Positions 1-13,049 of a DNA stretch of 64,000 bases are shown piece after piece (within the stretch, counting starts at the first letter, position 1; each line of letters opens with the position of its first letter). Origin of the DNA: Thelephora terrestris (Eukaryota; Basidiomycota; Agaricomycetes; Thelephorales; Thelephoraceae); NCBI GenBank assembly GCA_015956445.1, contig WIUZ02000010.1, positions 1,302,001-1,366,000 on the forward strand. Direction: 5' to 3'. Below the pieces are notes generated by a model. That model saw only the letters and a program-made list of their open reading frames with translations. It was not told where the DNA came from and searched no databases. The position numbers and the translations under genes were made by a program.

Positions 1-46
1 ACTATTTAGGGCAGGCGTGGCCGGCGTGGGGATGACCGCCGGGGAT

Positions 47-470
47 TGGCCCCTTGGGGGTCGTTTTGTCCGCTTGTCTGAGGAGACATCAGCTCAGGCC
101 TTGCCTGTTGGAACCCAGCTTACCGGTAACGTGAGACTCCGAAGCCCTCCTCAATGCAATAAGGACATCAAGGCGTTCCATTGCCTCCCCGATAGCCCTA
201 GAGAGACGATCGATGAGCGTCACCCAGTGTGGACGAAGCAATTTCCCCACCGTGCCTCCTTATCGGCATTACTTTTTACCTCCTGAAGCCCGGATAGCAG
301 CTTCTTGTATACGGGTTTTACACCGTCAAAACCCTCCGCTGGTAGTGTATCGTTAGAAGGCCAGTTGGATATGAGTCGGTTAACACGGCCGATAGTCTCC
401 ATCGTGCCGGGATTGGAGTATATCCCATTCAAAGTGTTTATAGAAGACCGAGCACGCGACCAGTAATCGA
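47..470 (-). CDS. hypothetical gene fragment at left edge
   Basis: I do not recognise this. On the minus strand two adjacent stretches in different frames look protein-like: 432-220 (contains ETIGRVNRLISNWPSN and KPVYKKLLSGLQEV) and about 210-60 (contains AIGEAMERLDVLIALRRASE). A small intron or a frameshift near 215-250 would join them. The composition is amphipathic and helical, with regularly spaced Leu, Ile and Ala. The start and the 3' end are not defined, and the gene could run off the left edge. It lies downstream of translin on the same strand. It could also be a decayed gene. Confidence 0.3.
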
Positions 471-901
471 CCTCTGGTCATAATCGACGGCATTAGACCG
501 GAGTTATTATCGCTCGTTGTTGCATATCATACCTTCTGTGCTGGCTGGGCGTGTGGAAATTCCACGGCGCCTCTCCATGAAGCTACAGAACGCAATTGTT
601 CTCGAGTGGACCAGGTCAAAAATCTCGTGCGATCAACCAGCGAAAGCGCAAAGACGATACGACGAAGATATGACCCTACTTAGACAAGATTTCGCACGAG
701 TTAGGTCGCGTCCCGGGTCCACGAGATGGGTGTTCGGAAGCAAGGAGGGGGTGACACGGACCATATTAGGAAACTGGTCACCGCTAATTTCTAAGTCCGC
801 GATCAGGAATGTAAACTCTGGGATACGATTACAAATGCGATTTTCCACCTGATAAGTTAAGTAATAACAGGCTGTGGAGTGTAAAGCACCATTCGTTAGT
901 A

Positions 902-1892
902 TTACTCTGACGACTTGGTCGGATCGGGAGTCACTTCCTGTGCTTTAGCTCCGTGAAGATTTCGCAGAGATATGTCATACACCACTGGAGCTCGGTCAGC
1001 AAGAATGCACCAGAGACGGAAGAGCTTGTGGTTACCTTCTTCGATCTTCTTTAAGTCGTATTTAAGGCTGTCGTAACGCCGTCGTAGCGTGTCATTCTTC
1101 AAATTGAGCTAGACGACCGTCATCGAATGCAAGTTTCGCCAGATAGAGGGGATCTACCATTGAAAAGCCCGCAAATACGTCCTTTACGAACGTTGAGATT
1201 TTGAGGGGTTCATCAAAATCACCCATGGTGACTGAATTGACAGCAAGCCTTGACTGGTAGACTCAAAATCGTTGTAAAATGCGACTCGTGAAGCCAGGCC
1301 TACCAATTCGTTCACGAGCGTGATCAGGGCGTGAAGATAATCCTCAGCGGTGAGCGCGAACTTGTCCTTCCACGCATCGTCAACTGTACTTCATGGCGTG
1401 AGTAAAGTCACTTTCACCGCTGCAAAACTACTCACTCCCCAGCGTAGCACTGACTTGCTCTAGGCTGATTAGAGTTCTCGAGGTCATGTACTCGACTAAC
1501 GCAGCAGAAAATATGGCGTTTCGTAGGGAAAACGACCACATGTCCTTCCATCTCCAAAACTGGTTTGGGGGGATGATTTCGGCGAGCGCAGATGAATTCT
1601 TTTGGCAGCTCTGGATGATTGGCCGCACGCTATCAAGTAAAGGGGCGACTGTCCGAGGTTCATATGTAGGGCTTCAAAGCGACAGAAACACACACCTTTA
1701 TCTGGGGGAGTGGAATGGAGTTTATTGAGAATACCTGCCATCACGCGTGTTTTCTTATCCAGGTCGTGGACTTCGTCCCTGATTTTCTACACTTCGGTAA
1801 GAAAAGTCATCTAGAGGAAGCTGGCCACAGACATCCCGCAGTTCCGAGTCTTTTTCCAGCAAATCATTTATGTAGTCGAGCTGGGTGTTCAT
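902..1892 (-). CDS. tsn1: translin (single-strand DNA/RNA-binding subunit of the translin-TRAX complex)
   Basis: Translin forms an octameric ring and, with TRAX, the C3PO RNase that processes small RNAs and tRNA fragments. Seven exons splice cleanly on minus. Family landmarks in order: PPNQFWRWKDMWSFSLRNA, then ALTAEDYLHALITLVNEL, then SRLAVNSVTMGDFDEPLKIS, then LKNDTLRRRYDSLKYDLKKI, then VVYDISLRNL. These match the translin core in the right order, and LKND.LRRRYD.LKYD is its most conserved block. The start chosen is the Met beginning MNTQLDYINDLLEKD, the only Met before the first coding exon. The C-terminal tail ends PTKSSE. The gene is transcribed away from SEN1 across a 204-bp gap. No catalytic residues are expected, since nuclease activity belongs to TRAX. 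Confidence 0.93.
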
Positions 1893-2096
1893 GTCGTCAG
1901 AGGTGAACGTAAGCAGTAGAGTCTTAGAGTCTTAGACTCAAATCCAGCCACACTTTTAGGCGTGGTCGCTCGGGCCGGCGAACTCCGCGCTTTCACTTTC
2001 CAAACAACATCACTCACCCTCCCGTGCCGTCCACCGCGTCGAGTTCGCTTCCTGTTTACGCTGCTGAGCGCACGCTGCGTGAGCGACGCGTAGGAC
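1893..2096. promoter_or_regulatory. divergent intergenic promoter, translin / SEN1
   Basis: These 204 bp separate the translin ATG (minus) from the SEN1 ATG (plus) and must hold both promoters and both 5' leaders. I see no clear TATA box. A short direct repeat (gtcttagagtcttagactc) lies at 1921-1939. The arrangement suggests shared control of two RNA-metabolism genes; this is inference from layout only. Confidence 0.55.
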
Positions 2097-5000
2097 ATGC
2101 CAGACGTTCAAGCCGTCAGGAAAACAATCAAACAACTACGAGACGTCCCCGCCAACACGACAGGCGCCGGACAAGATGTGCTCGAGCTCGTCAGCGATTA
2201 TCTCTTTGGAGTCAGTCCGAAGGAGGGCCCTGTACACTGGTTTTGCTCCAAGGCTGACCAGCTGACGATCGACTGTGCAACATTCCTCCTCCGCCTTCAT
2301 GCATACGATTCTACCTCAATCCAGACCTGGCGGAATCTACTCACGAGATGCTTACGGGGGTGTTGTGACTGTGTACATGGGTTAGCGGAGGCAAAGATCA
2401 CTTCGAGACATACGTGTGTCTAATTATTCATGATACCGTTGTTTGTAGGATCTGACAGTACACCAGATTCTTCGGCGCATTCCCAGAAGATACCCTGAGC
2501 AACTTCTGGGCTAATTTTACGACCTGGGAAGAGACCATCATACTCGCCTGCATGAGGGACAAGCGACTCATGTCTTCGTCTAAATCTTCTTCCAATCTCA
2601 ACGATATCCCCTCTGCAGTCCTCTGTCATGTCTTTACCAACATCGATGTATTCCTGAATCCCGAGATCCTAAGGGTGATACGTTCAACGATCCCCGCCTC
2701 GTCGTCGATAATGCTTCCCGTGGACCCCTACCCTCCTGGCCTTCTACTACTTGCCTTCGACGAAGAACAGCACTCGCGGACTTGGGCCCGGTCGCATCTT
2801 CGAGCGGCTTCACAACTCACGAAGGATCAGCTCGGTGGTCACTACCTCAGGGTGCTCGAGAGTGTCGCAACGGTTCTCTCGAACCAACCTCCCCCTCTTT
2901 CGTTCCCGTTTTCGAAGGACCTGGGTGTTCTCTGGTCTGGCTTTGGTCTGATGCTACGAAGCATCCCTTCCGAATATTACACAACTACTCACGGACGCCG
3001 GCTCGAGTTCAACCGGATCGTGCTGGGGCGTGTACACGACAACGGTCCGCGTTAGTGCACATTCTCCTCCTTTATCTGTTACATTTTTCATACCTTCGCG
3101 AAACCCAGATTTTATTGATATCCTTAGACCGTTCATTGTACTATTGAAGAGGATGGGCGGTGAGATATGGTCCGTGAAAGGAAACTCGCCCGAGTATCCA
3201 CAAGTGATATTCGACGCAATCAAAGATAACAAGAGGTTCATCGGGGAACTTGAGAAACCGGAGCCACCCTCGTGGCTGTTGGGCTGGTTTATGGATTATC
3301 TTTCTACCATCTGGACACTCCCTATTCTAGGTAGTGTCGTGGCTAAAATGATCGATTTTCTGTGCGACGAGCTACAACATGAAAGATTTGCGGCGATACA
3401 CCCACTCGGAATCCTTACCGCTGCAAGGGTGCGTGCCTCTCCGCGGCTTTTTTTTGCTTAACTCACCATATCGTAGCTCTTGACAAATTCCGACAAGCGT
3501 GCACGATCGGAGAGTTCAAAAGAACGAATCGGCGTCTTCACACACGTTCTGGATATCCACAGCAGCACATTCGTCTCCGTAGCATTCGACCGACGTTATT
3601 CCAAAGATTCGTGGTCCGAAGCGCGAAAGGCCTCTCGCGCCCTCATCCGTACCGCGCTCACCAATGACACCCGGGACACCGCCGAGGCGATAACGAGGCT
3701 CTCCAAGCGCCTGACGGACTCCGAACAGGAGATTGTTGTGCCTTCAATTCGAAAGCAGATGTGGAAGGAGTCTCACAACAAACTAGGCGGGAGCGATGTG
3801 GACGGGCTCGCTGTCATCCTTTCCGTACAAAGCGGCGCCGCCCATATGGATAGTCTCGCACAGAAGCCCTTCCGTGACTTAGGGAAGAAGGTCGGAGGAA
3901 GGGCTGTCGAGAACGCTGTGACCGGGATCAACAGCTCACTGACCACCTTCCGCTCTGGATTCTTGGATGCCGTTTCCAAGTTCGCCAACTACACAACTTC
4001 TTCCGTCGTCCTTGATTTTCTCCAGACTCCTGGAACCATTCACGATATAATGGCGCTTATGATTTCACCGGTCGAGGACAACCAAACGGCTGCCCAGGCG
4101 CTTGTTGGCCAAGCATTTGACGTCGACGATCGGCAGGATTGTTTTAGGGCTCTCCTGGAGAACATGCCTTACGCCTCGCTCAACGGGATTTTTGACGTCC
4201 TTGAACAATTCATTCGTTATGCCGCGCTCGTTCCGGAAGCCTGTAGCCTCTCGAAGTCCGTCGTCCGTTGCATGACAGACGTCATCGAAGTCCTCTGCTC
4301 TAGCGAAAACGGCCTTCTTAGGCGTTCTTCGTACCTCAAGAAAGGAGCTGAGGGACACAACATCGCGGAGGATTTGCCGAAGTGGTGGAAGTTGATGGCT
4401 CGCTCGATCTCCGTTATCTTTCGAAGAACTCAAGGATGGTCTCTCTTTTTTGGCACGACGGAAATGATTGAGTGGATGCGAGATGCTTTGATTTTTTGTC
4501 GAGACATGCTTGCTCAATGGAGAGTCATCGAAAGCGCGGCTCTCGTCGTGTCTCCAGAAGCTGCCACTCTCAAGCCGGGTCGGATGTCGAGCCTAGGTCG
4601 GAGGATGGTGGAGGACTTGAAGGAGGTTTTGATGGAGTTGGGGAGGTGGCTCAGATTGACGGATGAAGAACTGTTGTATCAGTCCTTCGCGTTGTTGGAG
4701 ACGTTGCTGGGTTGTTTCAAGGATACTGGGATCCCACCTCCGGAGGAAGCGATCATGAAGTTCACAAAGACCATCAGCGACTCAAGGAGAAAGGACCCTA
4801 ATCGCCCCCAGACGAGACTCGATACTTCGAGGATCCTGAGGTTGGAAAATGCTCTCACGGCGTTCAAGATCGATGACGATGAAGTCGAGATCGTTTCTGG
4901 GCCGGTGAAGGAGGAGGTCGATTCGGATGTGGAGATAATCGATGTACCACCCCCACGGAAAACGGTCAACCAGGAGCTGATGAAGTCCGGAAAATCCGCA

Positions 5001-8000
5001 GGCAAGGCAAAGGCGAACGGACAGAGGTTCAATTTCAGCGCCGGGTTCACGTCTGCGTCTGCGGCAATGGAAGATCAATCGATCTCGAAATTCTTTTCCA
5101 AGGACTCCAAGGAGCAGGGCACGAAGATCAAGAAGGAGAAGGAAAAGGAGAAAGATAAGGATATGAGAGGCGCCATCCCAAGTCGTCCCGCGGTTCCGGT
5201 TCCCAAGCCGTCGATCCTGCCTCCAAAACCTCAACCTCCCCCAAGCGACGATTCGAGCGACGAAAGCGCGGAAGAGACCGGATTCGCGGCGCTGAATGAT
5301 ATACAACGGAAGCCGAGTCCAAAGAAGAAACCCATCGCAATCGAAAGGAAGCCAGTAGAACGTAGAGGCATCCAGCTTCTGGACCTCCCGGGTGGTAACG
5401 CCGCCTTCAGGAGTCGCCTCAATCGACGAGACGAATCCCGCAGAACTCAACTACGTTTGAAGCCGGATATATCTGGGTTTCACCGGATTCTGCTGTCGTG
5501 GAACTACGACTACGAAGGGCAGGAGCCGCCGTTCGTCGGGCAAAAACCTCGGTACATGCACGTCGTCGACAGGTTCTCGGGATTCGACCAGTACGGAAAG
5601 GTCTTTGAACCGCTTTTAATGATGGAATGTTGGGCACAGATCGTCAAGTCCAAAGACGAATCGCAAGGTTTCTACCCTTGCACTGTTTCCGGAAAACAGT
5701 ACGTCAACGACTGGGTCGACGTGGACCTCGCTATCACAGATCAGCCGAAAGAATGGACTCTGGCGGAGACCGATGTGGTGCTGCTTCGGGAATTGGGAGG
5801 GAAGAAGTCAGTCCTGTGCAAGGCACAGGTTTATAAGGCTTCGCAGTTTGGGGGGTGCACTGCGACCGTTCGATGTGTCTCCCGTTGTGACCCAGGTCTG
5901 GGTAACATGACCAAATGGAGCATCAGCAAAGTTTTCAGGTACGGAAATTCCTGAACGTTAATGGATACACGAACTCACCCAGACCGTAGTTTGAGCACAC
6001 TTCACAGAGAGTATGCTGCACTCGTGGCTCTCCCGTACTACGACCTCGCGGATGTCATCCTCAACCCGAGGTTGGACAAGGCGGCGATTGACAAGCGAGA
6101 AGTCCGGGCCTCCATGGAGAAGTACGGCGTGAATGAACCTCAGGCGGGAGCAATTGTCGGAGCGATGAACACTGAGGGTTTCTCGTTGATTCAAGGGTGA
6201 GTTTCCGGCTTTCCTGTCTCAGCAACGTTCTGACCTACGCTGTCGCAGACCGCCTGGAACTGGAAAAACCTCCACCATCTGTGGTTTAGTTCAGGCGCAC
6301 CTGGCCAAACGTGCTCGACCCGCCACGAAGATCAACGTCGGCAGAGGACCTGGTACTGAGAAGACTTGCCCTCCTAAAATCCTACTTTGTGCACCGAGCA
6401 ACGCCGCCATCGACGAAGTCGCGCATCGACTGAAAGACGGTATCCTCGGCGGTGGGAAACGTGGCCTGATCCCAAAGGTGGTGCGAGTCGGCGCAGACAG
6501 CGCGATAAATGCCACTGTCAAGGATCTTTCCCTCGATTTCCTCGTGGATCAGAGGATTAACTCTGACCCCGATTCTGCCCCGTCTAAGGGATCCATGAAC
6601 GAGATTGCTACGGTACGGAGAGACCTAGACTCGGTCAAGAAAGAGAGACAAACGAAGTTGGAAGAGCTGTCACAAGTAGAGAACAATACCGCCAAGACTA
6701 CGCTCCTTGAAGATGAAATCAAGCGGCTGAACCAGAAGAGGATGGCTCTCACACAGCAGGTCGACAAGCTTCGGGACAAGAACAAGTCTGACTCTCGGGC
6801 ATTGGACGCCGCTCGTCGTAAGATCCGTTCGGAAATTCTACAAGAGGCCGACGTAATATGCGGCACGCTATCCGGTTCCGGTCACGACGGCTTGCAGCTG
6901 GAGCAGTTTGATTTCGAGATGGTCATTATCGATGAGGCAGCCCAGGCCATTGAACTCAGCACGCTGATTCCCTTGAAGTACAAGTGCAATAAGTGTATTC
7001 TTGTCGGAGGTATGTGATACTGCCTTTTGTCTATTTTCCCTCCGCCTAATGCTTCAATTAGATCCTCAGCAACTCCCGCCCACTGTTTTGTCGCTCGAAG
7101 TCGGCATTCACCTCGCCGTTCGTTCCACATCGGCTGACACTATTTTTACAGGCCTGCAAGTATCAGTACAATCAGTCGCTCTTCGTCAGATTCCAAAAGG
7201 ATAATCCCACTGCTGTTCACCTACTGAGGTGCGCGTTCTGCACAGTTCACCGTCGACAACGCTAAATTTCCTTCGATAGCATCCAGTACCGTATGCATCC
7301 CGAGATCAGCCTTCTCCCAAGTCGCGTCTTCTATCAAGGAAAACTATTGGATGGGTCTGATATGGACGTAAAGACTAAAAAACCTTGGCACTTGCAGGAG
7401 AAGTTCGGCCCTTACAAATTCTTCAACGTCGCTGGCCAAGAGGAAACTGGTCACAGTCACTCCCTAATCAATAGAGCTGAGTGTCAGATGGCAGTGGCAT
7501 TATTCGCTCGCCTCTGCAAGGAGTTCTCGAACTTCGATTTCGACTTCAGGGTTGGGGTGATTTCGATGTATCGCGCTCAAATCGGAGAGCTCAAGAGGGC
7601 TTTCACCCAAAGGTTTGGGCCGGACATCGTCGGAAAGATATTGTTCCACACTGTTGATGGATTCCAAGGTCAAGAGAAGGAGGTCATCATCTTGTCGTGT
7701 GTTCGGGCGGGTCCTGGGTTGCAGAACATTGGGTTCCTGGCAGGTGAGTAAGAGTGTATGACCACTCTTCAATTTGTTCACTACCTTCTAATCAGATACC
7801 CGACGAATGAACGTCGCCCTTACGCGTGCACGGTCCTCCTTATTTATTCTCGGGAATGTGTCAACTTTGGAAAGGAGCGATGAGAATTGGCGCCAGATTG
7901 TTCAGGATGCCCGTTCTCGCCAACGGTTGGTCGATGTAAGCCGGGAGAGTTGATATATTTGGCAGAAGTGGCTAACCTAAATGCAGGCTACCATCGCATA

Positions 8001-8490
8001 CTTTACGTCGCCATCCAACCGGATCCTCCCGACACCCGTTGCCAAGCCGAAAGCCAGACCAGTCTCCCCACTTCCTCTGAAGGTGACGGAACACCAAGTT
8101 CCCGAGCTGGTCAAGCCTAAAGACATAATGAAGCAGCCCATCAAACAGGCCGCAATCAGACAGGGCGCTTCTACCAGTTCGTTGTCGGAGCAAGGAGTGT
8201 TCGACGCCAATACATCAACATCACCAGCTAACGCAGAACATTCTATTCCTCCGCCGCAAGTGAACAGACAGCCGCCTCAAAAGCCAAATGGTTTGCCCGC
8301 ACAACCCCAGGATCCCCGTCCAAAGAAAAAACCCAGGCCTCCGCCACGGCCTAAGCCCGCAGCGTCTTTGTTCATACCTTCAAAAAAGGTCTGTCTCCCT
8401 TTCTCGTTGCTGCCAACATCCACTGACAACGTGACACAGAGGCCACCCCCAGACGCCGATCTAGCGGGACCGAGCAAAAGACGACATTAG
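2097..8490 (+). CDS. SEN1: SEN1-type superfamily 1B RNA/DNA helicase
   Basis: Sen1 (senataxin) unwinds RNA-DNA hybrids and terminates RNA polymerase II transcription in the nucleus. The long N-terminal helical domain covers 2097 to about 4800. An 824-codon exon (3477-5938) ends in a Ser-, Lys- and Glu-rich disordered linker (about 4870-5360, with a KEKEKEKDKD run) followed by the helicase prelude (SFHRILLSWNYDYEG-type residues near 5475). Helicase motifs then span several exons: Walker A GPPGTGKT at 6249-6271, a coiled stalk at 6600-6840, motif II DEAA at 6931-6942, DPQQLPPT after the intron at 7060, QYRMHPEIS near 7290, VDGFQGQEKEV near 7655, and TRRMNVALTRAR near 7800. The tail is Pro/Lys-rich and ends SKRRH. 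At least ten introns; the frame stays open after splicing. The start is the first Met of the Sen1 N-domain (MPDVQAVRK). Its 3' end is convergent with DHR1. Confidence 0.95.
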
Positions 8491-8623
8491 ACTACCGGTA
8501 TACCCTGATATTTCCCTGTCAATAGGTTTCACAGCTTCCCATCAGCATACGCAGGACACACTAATCCCCATAACCATTCACCTTGCATCATACCGCGCAT
8601 ACAATTTGTATCCATAGCATCCA

Positions 8624-11600
8624 CTAAATAGAATCGGCTCTCACGGGGGGAAGTTCCCAACCGGGGCCGTACCGAGGGATGACCATCATAACTCCATCCT
8701 TATTTCTGATGGGATTTGAGAAAGTGCATAGGGACTTCGCCAGGGGGAATATCCACGATGGGTTGATCTGAGTTAGACCTGCAGCGCGAGAGGTTAGTTC
8801 GGGGTCTTCTCCTATTACCAAAGGATAATTGTTGCCTTTTATCCATACTTGGCTTGACCGGACCATTTCGTGATAAACGAGGTACTCAGGTGGAGACGCG
8901 GAGAAAAGAACAGAGGAGGGGTGAATGAACACGTCTTCTTCGATCCCAATCGTTCTGTATGGGACCCCTTTTGAAGTCGAAAGTTTGTTGCCGGTCGCCT
9001 CTTCGAGTAGGTCTTTCCGGACGGCCACTTGATCGATGAAGGCAGCGGTCAATAATTGGCGGAGGACTTTAACCTGGAGGAAGAGAGCATAATCATCAAC
9101 GGGAACGGTGGGAGATTCCGGGACATGAACGGGCATACCTGGAATGCATCCGGGGGACTAATTTTGGGCATAAAACAAGCATCTGCGTCTGAGAAGTTCG
9201 CTTGGACGATGTTGCTTATTTGACCACGGAGCTTGTGGATCTCTTCCATAGCCTGGGTTCATACCAGTAAGAACGCCTATCCGCAACGGTAAATGAAGAG
9301 TTCTACCCACCTTCTGCCTCACAAAGTTCTCGGCGCAAAACTTTGCACCCCCACCAGCATATTCGTAAGCTCCAGCTGCGGATAGCAGTCGAAGTATGTC
9401 ACTAGAACCGTTCCCTAACGCAGATTGTGTCTGTAAATCCGTCCTCAGTGAACAGCTGGACCAAAGAGGGGTGTGTTTACGACTCGCCTGCTGGTTCTGG
9501 AAAAAGGAGCGCCGCCTTGCCTTCCCCTTCTCCTTGGTTTTGACCTTCTCGTTAGTGATGTACTGTAATTCGTCGTCCATGCCTCCGTTAGAGTGCTCGT
9601 CCTCATCGTCAGCATTGAGTGCTTCCTCGTGTAGGAAGGGTTCCCCAACCGAAAGCGCCGAGACGATGGCGATGACATACGGGAGGCATCCGTGCTGTTT
9701 CCCGCTGATCAACATCCTTGAGTACCGCGGTGACAACGGGAAGAGGGCCATCGACCGTCCCATATCCGTAATTTGAGCTTCACCTGTCCCAGTTTTCTGG
9801 AGAGCGCCCAGGTGCGTTAAGAGTTTCTCGGATTTGAGCAGCATATCGCGGGAGGGTGGGGTAGGGAAGGGGAAGTTGACCACGGCATCGATGTGCATAC
9901 TCTTCATCTGAAGGACCACTCCGTCTATAGGCATACGAAGGATTTCGGGTTTGCTGAATTCATCAAAGTAGTTCTCGAACACGGCAGAGGAGTAGAGCCT
10001 ATAGCAATGCCCAGGACCGGTCCGCCCGGCACGACCTGCCCGTTGAGTAGCGGAAGCTTTGGAGATCCAGCTCACTTGGAAAGCTTGAATACCGTTGTCC
10101 AAGTCGTACCGTCTCTACAAAAGTGGATGAGATTAACCTTACGCGCATCTTGATGTCGGTTTACCTCTTTCCCCCTTCCACAGTCCACCACATAACGGAT
10201 ATTCGGAATGGTGAGCGAGGTTTCTGCGATATTTGTAGCCACCACGACGAGTCGAGATCCCTCAGGAGGGGGTTCAAATACCCTTAGTTGTTTTTCTCCC
10301 GGTAGCAGAGAGTACAAGGGCACTATGTGCATCGGCGCTAGATTGCGGTACTGATGAGAACTACTGGAAGGGATGAGGAGCCGCATATACTCACTGCCGA
10401 CATCGTCCCAAATGTCCTCCATTCCGTTCTCTTCGTTCTCGCTGTCGCTGTCCAGCGCCCCCTCCTCGTTACCGCTTCCATCCATATCCATGCCGTCGTC
10501 GACATCCGTCGCCAATTCCTCCCGTCGAACCCCCAAGTCCATGTCCTCCGCCTCCAAATCCCCCTGACCGGCGGAAACAGTGGTTGAAAAGGCAAATTCA
10601 GAACCTCCCCACTCCCTCTGGCTATCCGAGATGGTGAGATGCTTCCTCTTCTTCTCCGATAGTGCCTTTGGGCCAAACCTCGCCTCCAACTTTCTGCAAA
10701 CACCCGTTATCTCGTTTTGCCCAGTAAGGAAAATGAGGATCCCCCCAGGAGGCAGCCGATTGTGGATCTTCGTTGTCTTGCGGACAGCTTCGGCGACGTA
10801 ATCCGGCTTGGTCCTCCTGCTGAAATGAACCGTAACGGGGTATTGACGACCTGGGACATTGATCGTGGGAGGCGGAGTCGCGAACAGCGTCTTGTTCTCC
10901 GCCATGTCGCTTATCCTGAGAGTCGCAGACATGATTACCAGACGAAGGGGCTATAGAAGCCAGTTAAAGAGAATAACAAAAGCAGGTTTACTTGCAACTT
11001 ACCTTGATATCGTCCCTTCCCTCTCTCCACATTTCTTCCCGAAGTTTCAGCACCCTGCTGAGCACACCGATCAATATATCCGTGTTCATACTCCGTTCGT
11101 GCGCTTCGTCGATGATTATGACAGAATACTTGCGAAGCAAGAAATCCGAGGAGAGTTCCCGGAGCAGAACGCCATCCGTCATAAACTTGATAGAGGTATT
11201 TGGGGAGGTGGTTGCGTCGTATCGGATCTGATATGAAACGCGAGAGGAGGATAGGGGTAGTTCTTGAGCAACTCTGTTGGCCATAGAAACTGCTGCCACC
11301 CTACGCGGTTGGGTGATCCCAATCATCCCCGGATTCCCTAGAACACGGACCAGCTTAATTAGGTCGATGGCTACGATAGGAATAAGAAACCCAAACCCCC
11401 GTCCGGGTGAGCGAATCCGGCTTCATACAAGAACTGTGGGACCTGAGTTGTCTTTCCGCTTCCGGTCTCGCCGTAGATTATCGTTACAGGGTTCAACAGA
11501 ATTGTCTCGACGATCTGTTGCTCCTCGGATATGATTGGAAGGAGAAGGCGAGCAGCCGCAACCTCCGGAGGTCGTTGAATGTCTACGATTGTCTTCTTTC

Positions 11601-13049
11601 CAAACTTTTGGGAATCCTGAACTGCCCGAGCGAAGGATGAAGACGGTACGGCATAATCCTCTCCGAGGGGACCACGCATAAGCCCACTGGTGTGCTCTAT
11701 TTTTCGCTTCTTGGACGGCGGTTGTTCGGGAAGCTCGACCATGATGGCCTCCTCTTCCGGAGCGGGGACGACGTAGGGTTTGGCGTTGCTGAGCTGCTCG
11801 AGAGCCCATCGTTTAAAGGCTCCACGACCACGTGTTCTCGTCCTGTCGGTTTCATTAAGTCTTGGGCGGTCTGATTCTTCCGCGTGATCCCCTCCGTCAT
11901 CACCTTCATAGTGTCGATCATTCATTTCCTCTTCGTCCTCGATATCTTTATCCTCCCCTTCGCCCTCACCTCTATCCTCAAACACTTCAGACTCCTCTTG
12001 ATCAGTATCCGAAGAATCGTAAGCAGAATCTGAGCTGTCGAAAGAATCCTCGGTTTCGGCTTGAGGGGGAGTCGATTCTTTAGCCTTTCGCTTCCAGCTT
12101 TGTAGCTGAAAATGACGTGAATGTTAGCCAATGATTAGGTGAGGTGTGATTTTGCCATACCTTCGAGCCCTTATTACGTTTAGCCAACACCTTGGGAGCC
12201 GAAACACTCCCATCCGTATTCTTACGCAAGGCACTGCCCACAGAAACAGGAGCGGCCGGAGGCTCGATGCGTTCGAATACGGAACGGACATCCGGTGTCC
12301 CTGACCGTCTCGTTTGCTCCTCTGGGGATGCGCGAGATGACTTCGTAGGTTCCGGGAGGTAAGAGTGGTCCTCGTCCCCGCTGTCTTCGTCGATCATGGG
12401 GTCAAGCTTCGTCTTCTTTGAAATTCTCCGAACTTCCTTATCCTCCTGGCGGCCCAATATCTCCTTGTGCGAGCTGATTCGCCCGGTACCGAGAGTCGCG
12501 GACGATTTCAGGTTGAGGCTAGATAGCTCTGCCTGACTCTTCCTTCATGTATCGTGAGACGTTGTGGAAGATATAAGCGGGTACCGGGGGAACGCACGAA
12601 AGTTTAGCGAGAATGGTAACTCGCTCCTCCTGTTTCAATTTCTTTTCCTGAAGCAAAGGTGAGGGACTTGGGAAGACGTGAAGGTTGTGGTACCCCGCAT
12701 ACAATGTATTTTTCTAATTTCTTTTTCTTCTTTCTTGAGTGGCTCGTACCCGCCTCTATCGCCATCTAATGAGTGACCGGAATGGATGTGAGACAACGGG
12801 GTCATCTCCGGAGTAAAGAAGAGTGCGAACCTGTTGCCTCACCCTCTCTCTCTTCTCCAGCTCCTTTTGTTCCAGTGGCTTCAAGTTGATAATCTCAGCA
12901 TTCGGATCGAGTATGACGGCAGTCGGCGTTCCCGCGGCGTCTCCTCTGACGGAACCGCCCGCATTCTTCCGCTTTCGCCTCTTGTGCGAAGCCCCACCAG
13001 CGGCAGATTGACGAGCCCGAGCGTTGTATCGTTCTCGTTGCCGGTCCAT
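8624..13049 (-). CDS. ECM16: DEAH-box ribosome-biogenesis helicase (Dhr1/DHX37 type)
   Basis: Dhr1/Ecm16 (DHX37) displaces U3 snoRNA from pre-18S rRNA in the nucleolar small-subunit processome. The N-terminus, [14 protein letters not shown] followed by a KRRKR basic run, is characteristic of this subfamily and sets the start at 13049. Acidic and basic disordered exons follow (12457-11800). Walker A GETGSGKT lies at about 11448-11472, ITQPRRVAA near 11300, DEAH at 11099-11110, the SAT motif (MSATL) near 10925, [11 protein letters not shown] near 10220 and QRAGRAGR near 10030. An acidic insert (about 10640-10400) sits between the two RecA lobes, as in this family. The C-terminal winged-helix and OB-fold region ends at 8624. 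Two in-frame stretches without stops (near 10380 and 8820) could be retained introns. Only 133 bp separate its stop from that of SEN1. Confidence 0.94.

Noticed and set aside
4782-5450. 222-codon minus-strand frame inside SEN1
   Set aside because: It lies opposite the biased Ser/Lys/Glu-rich linker of SEN1; antisense openness follows from that bias. No start context, splice partners or motifs.
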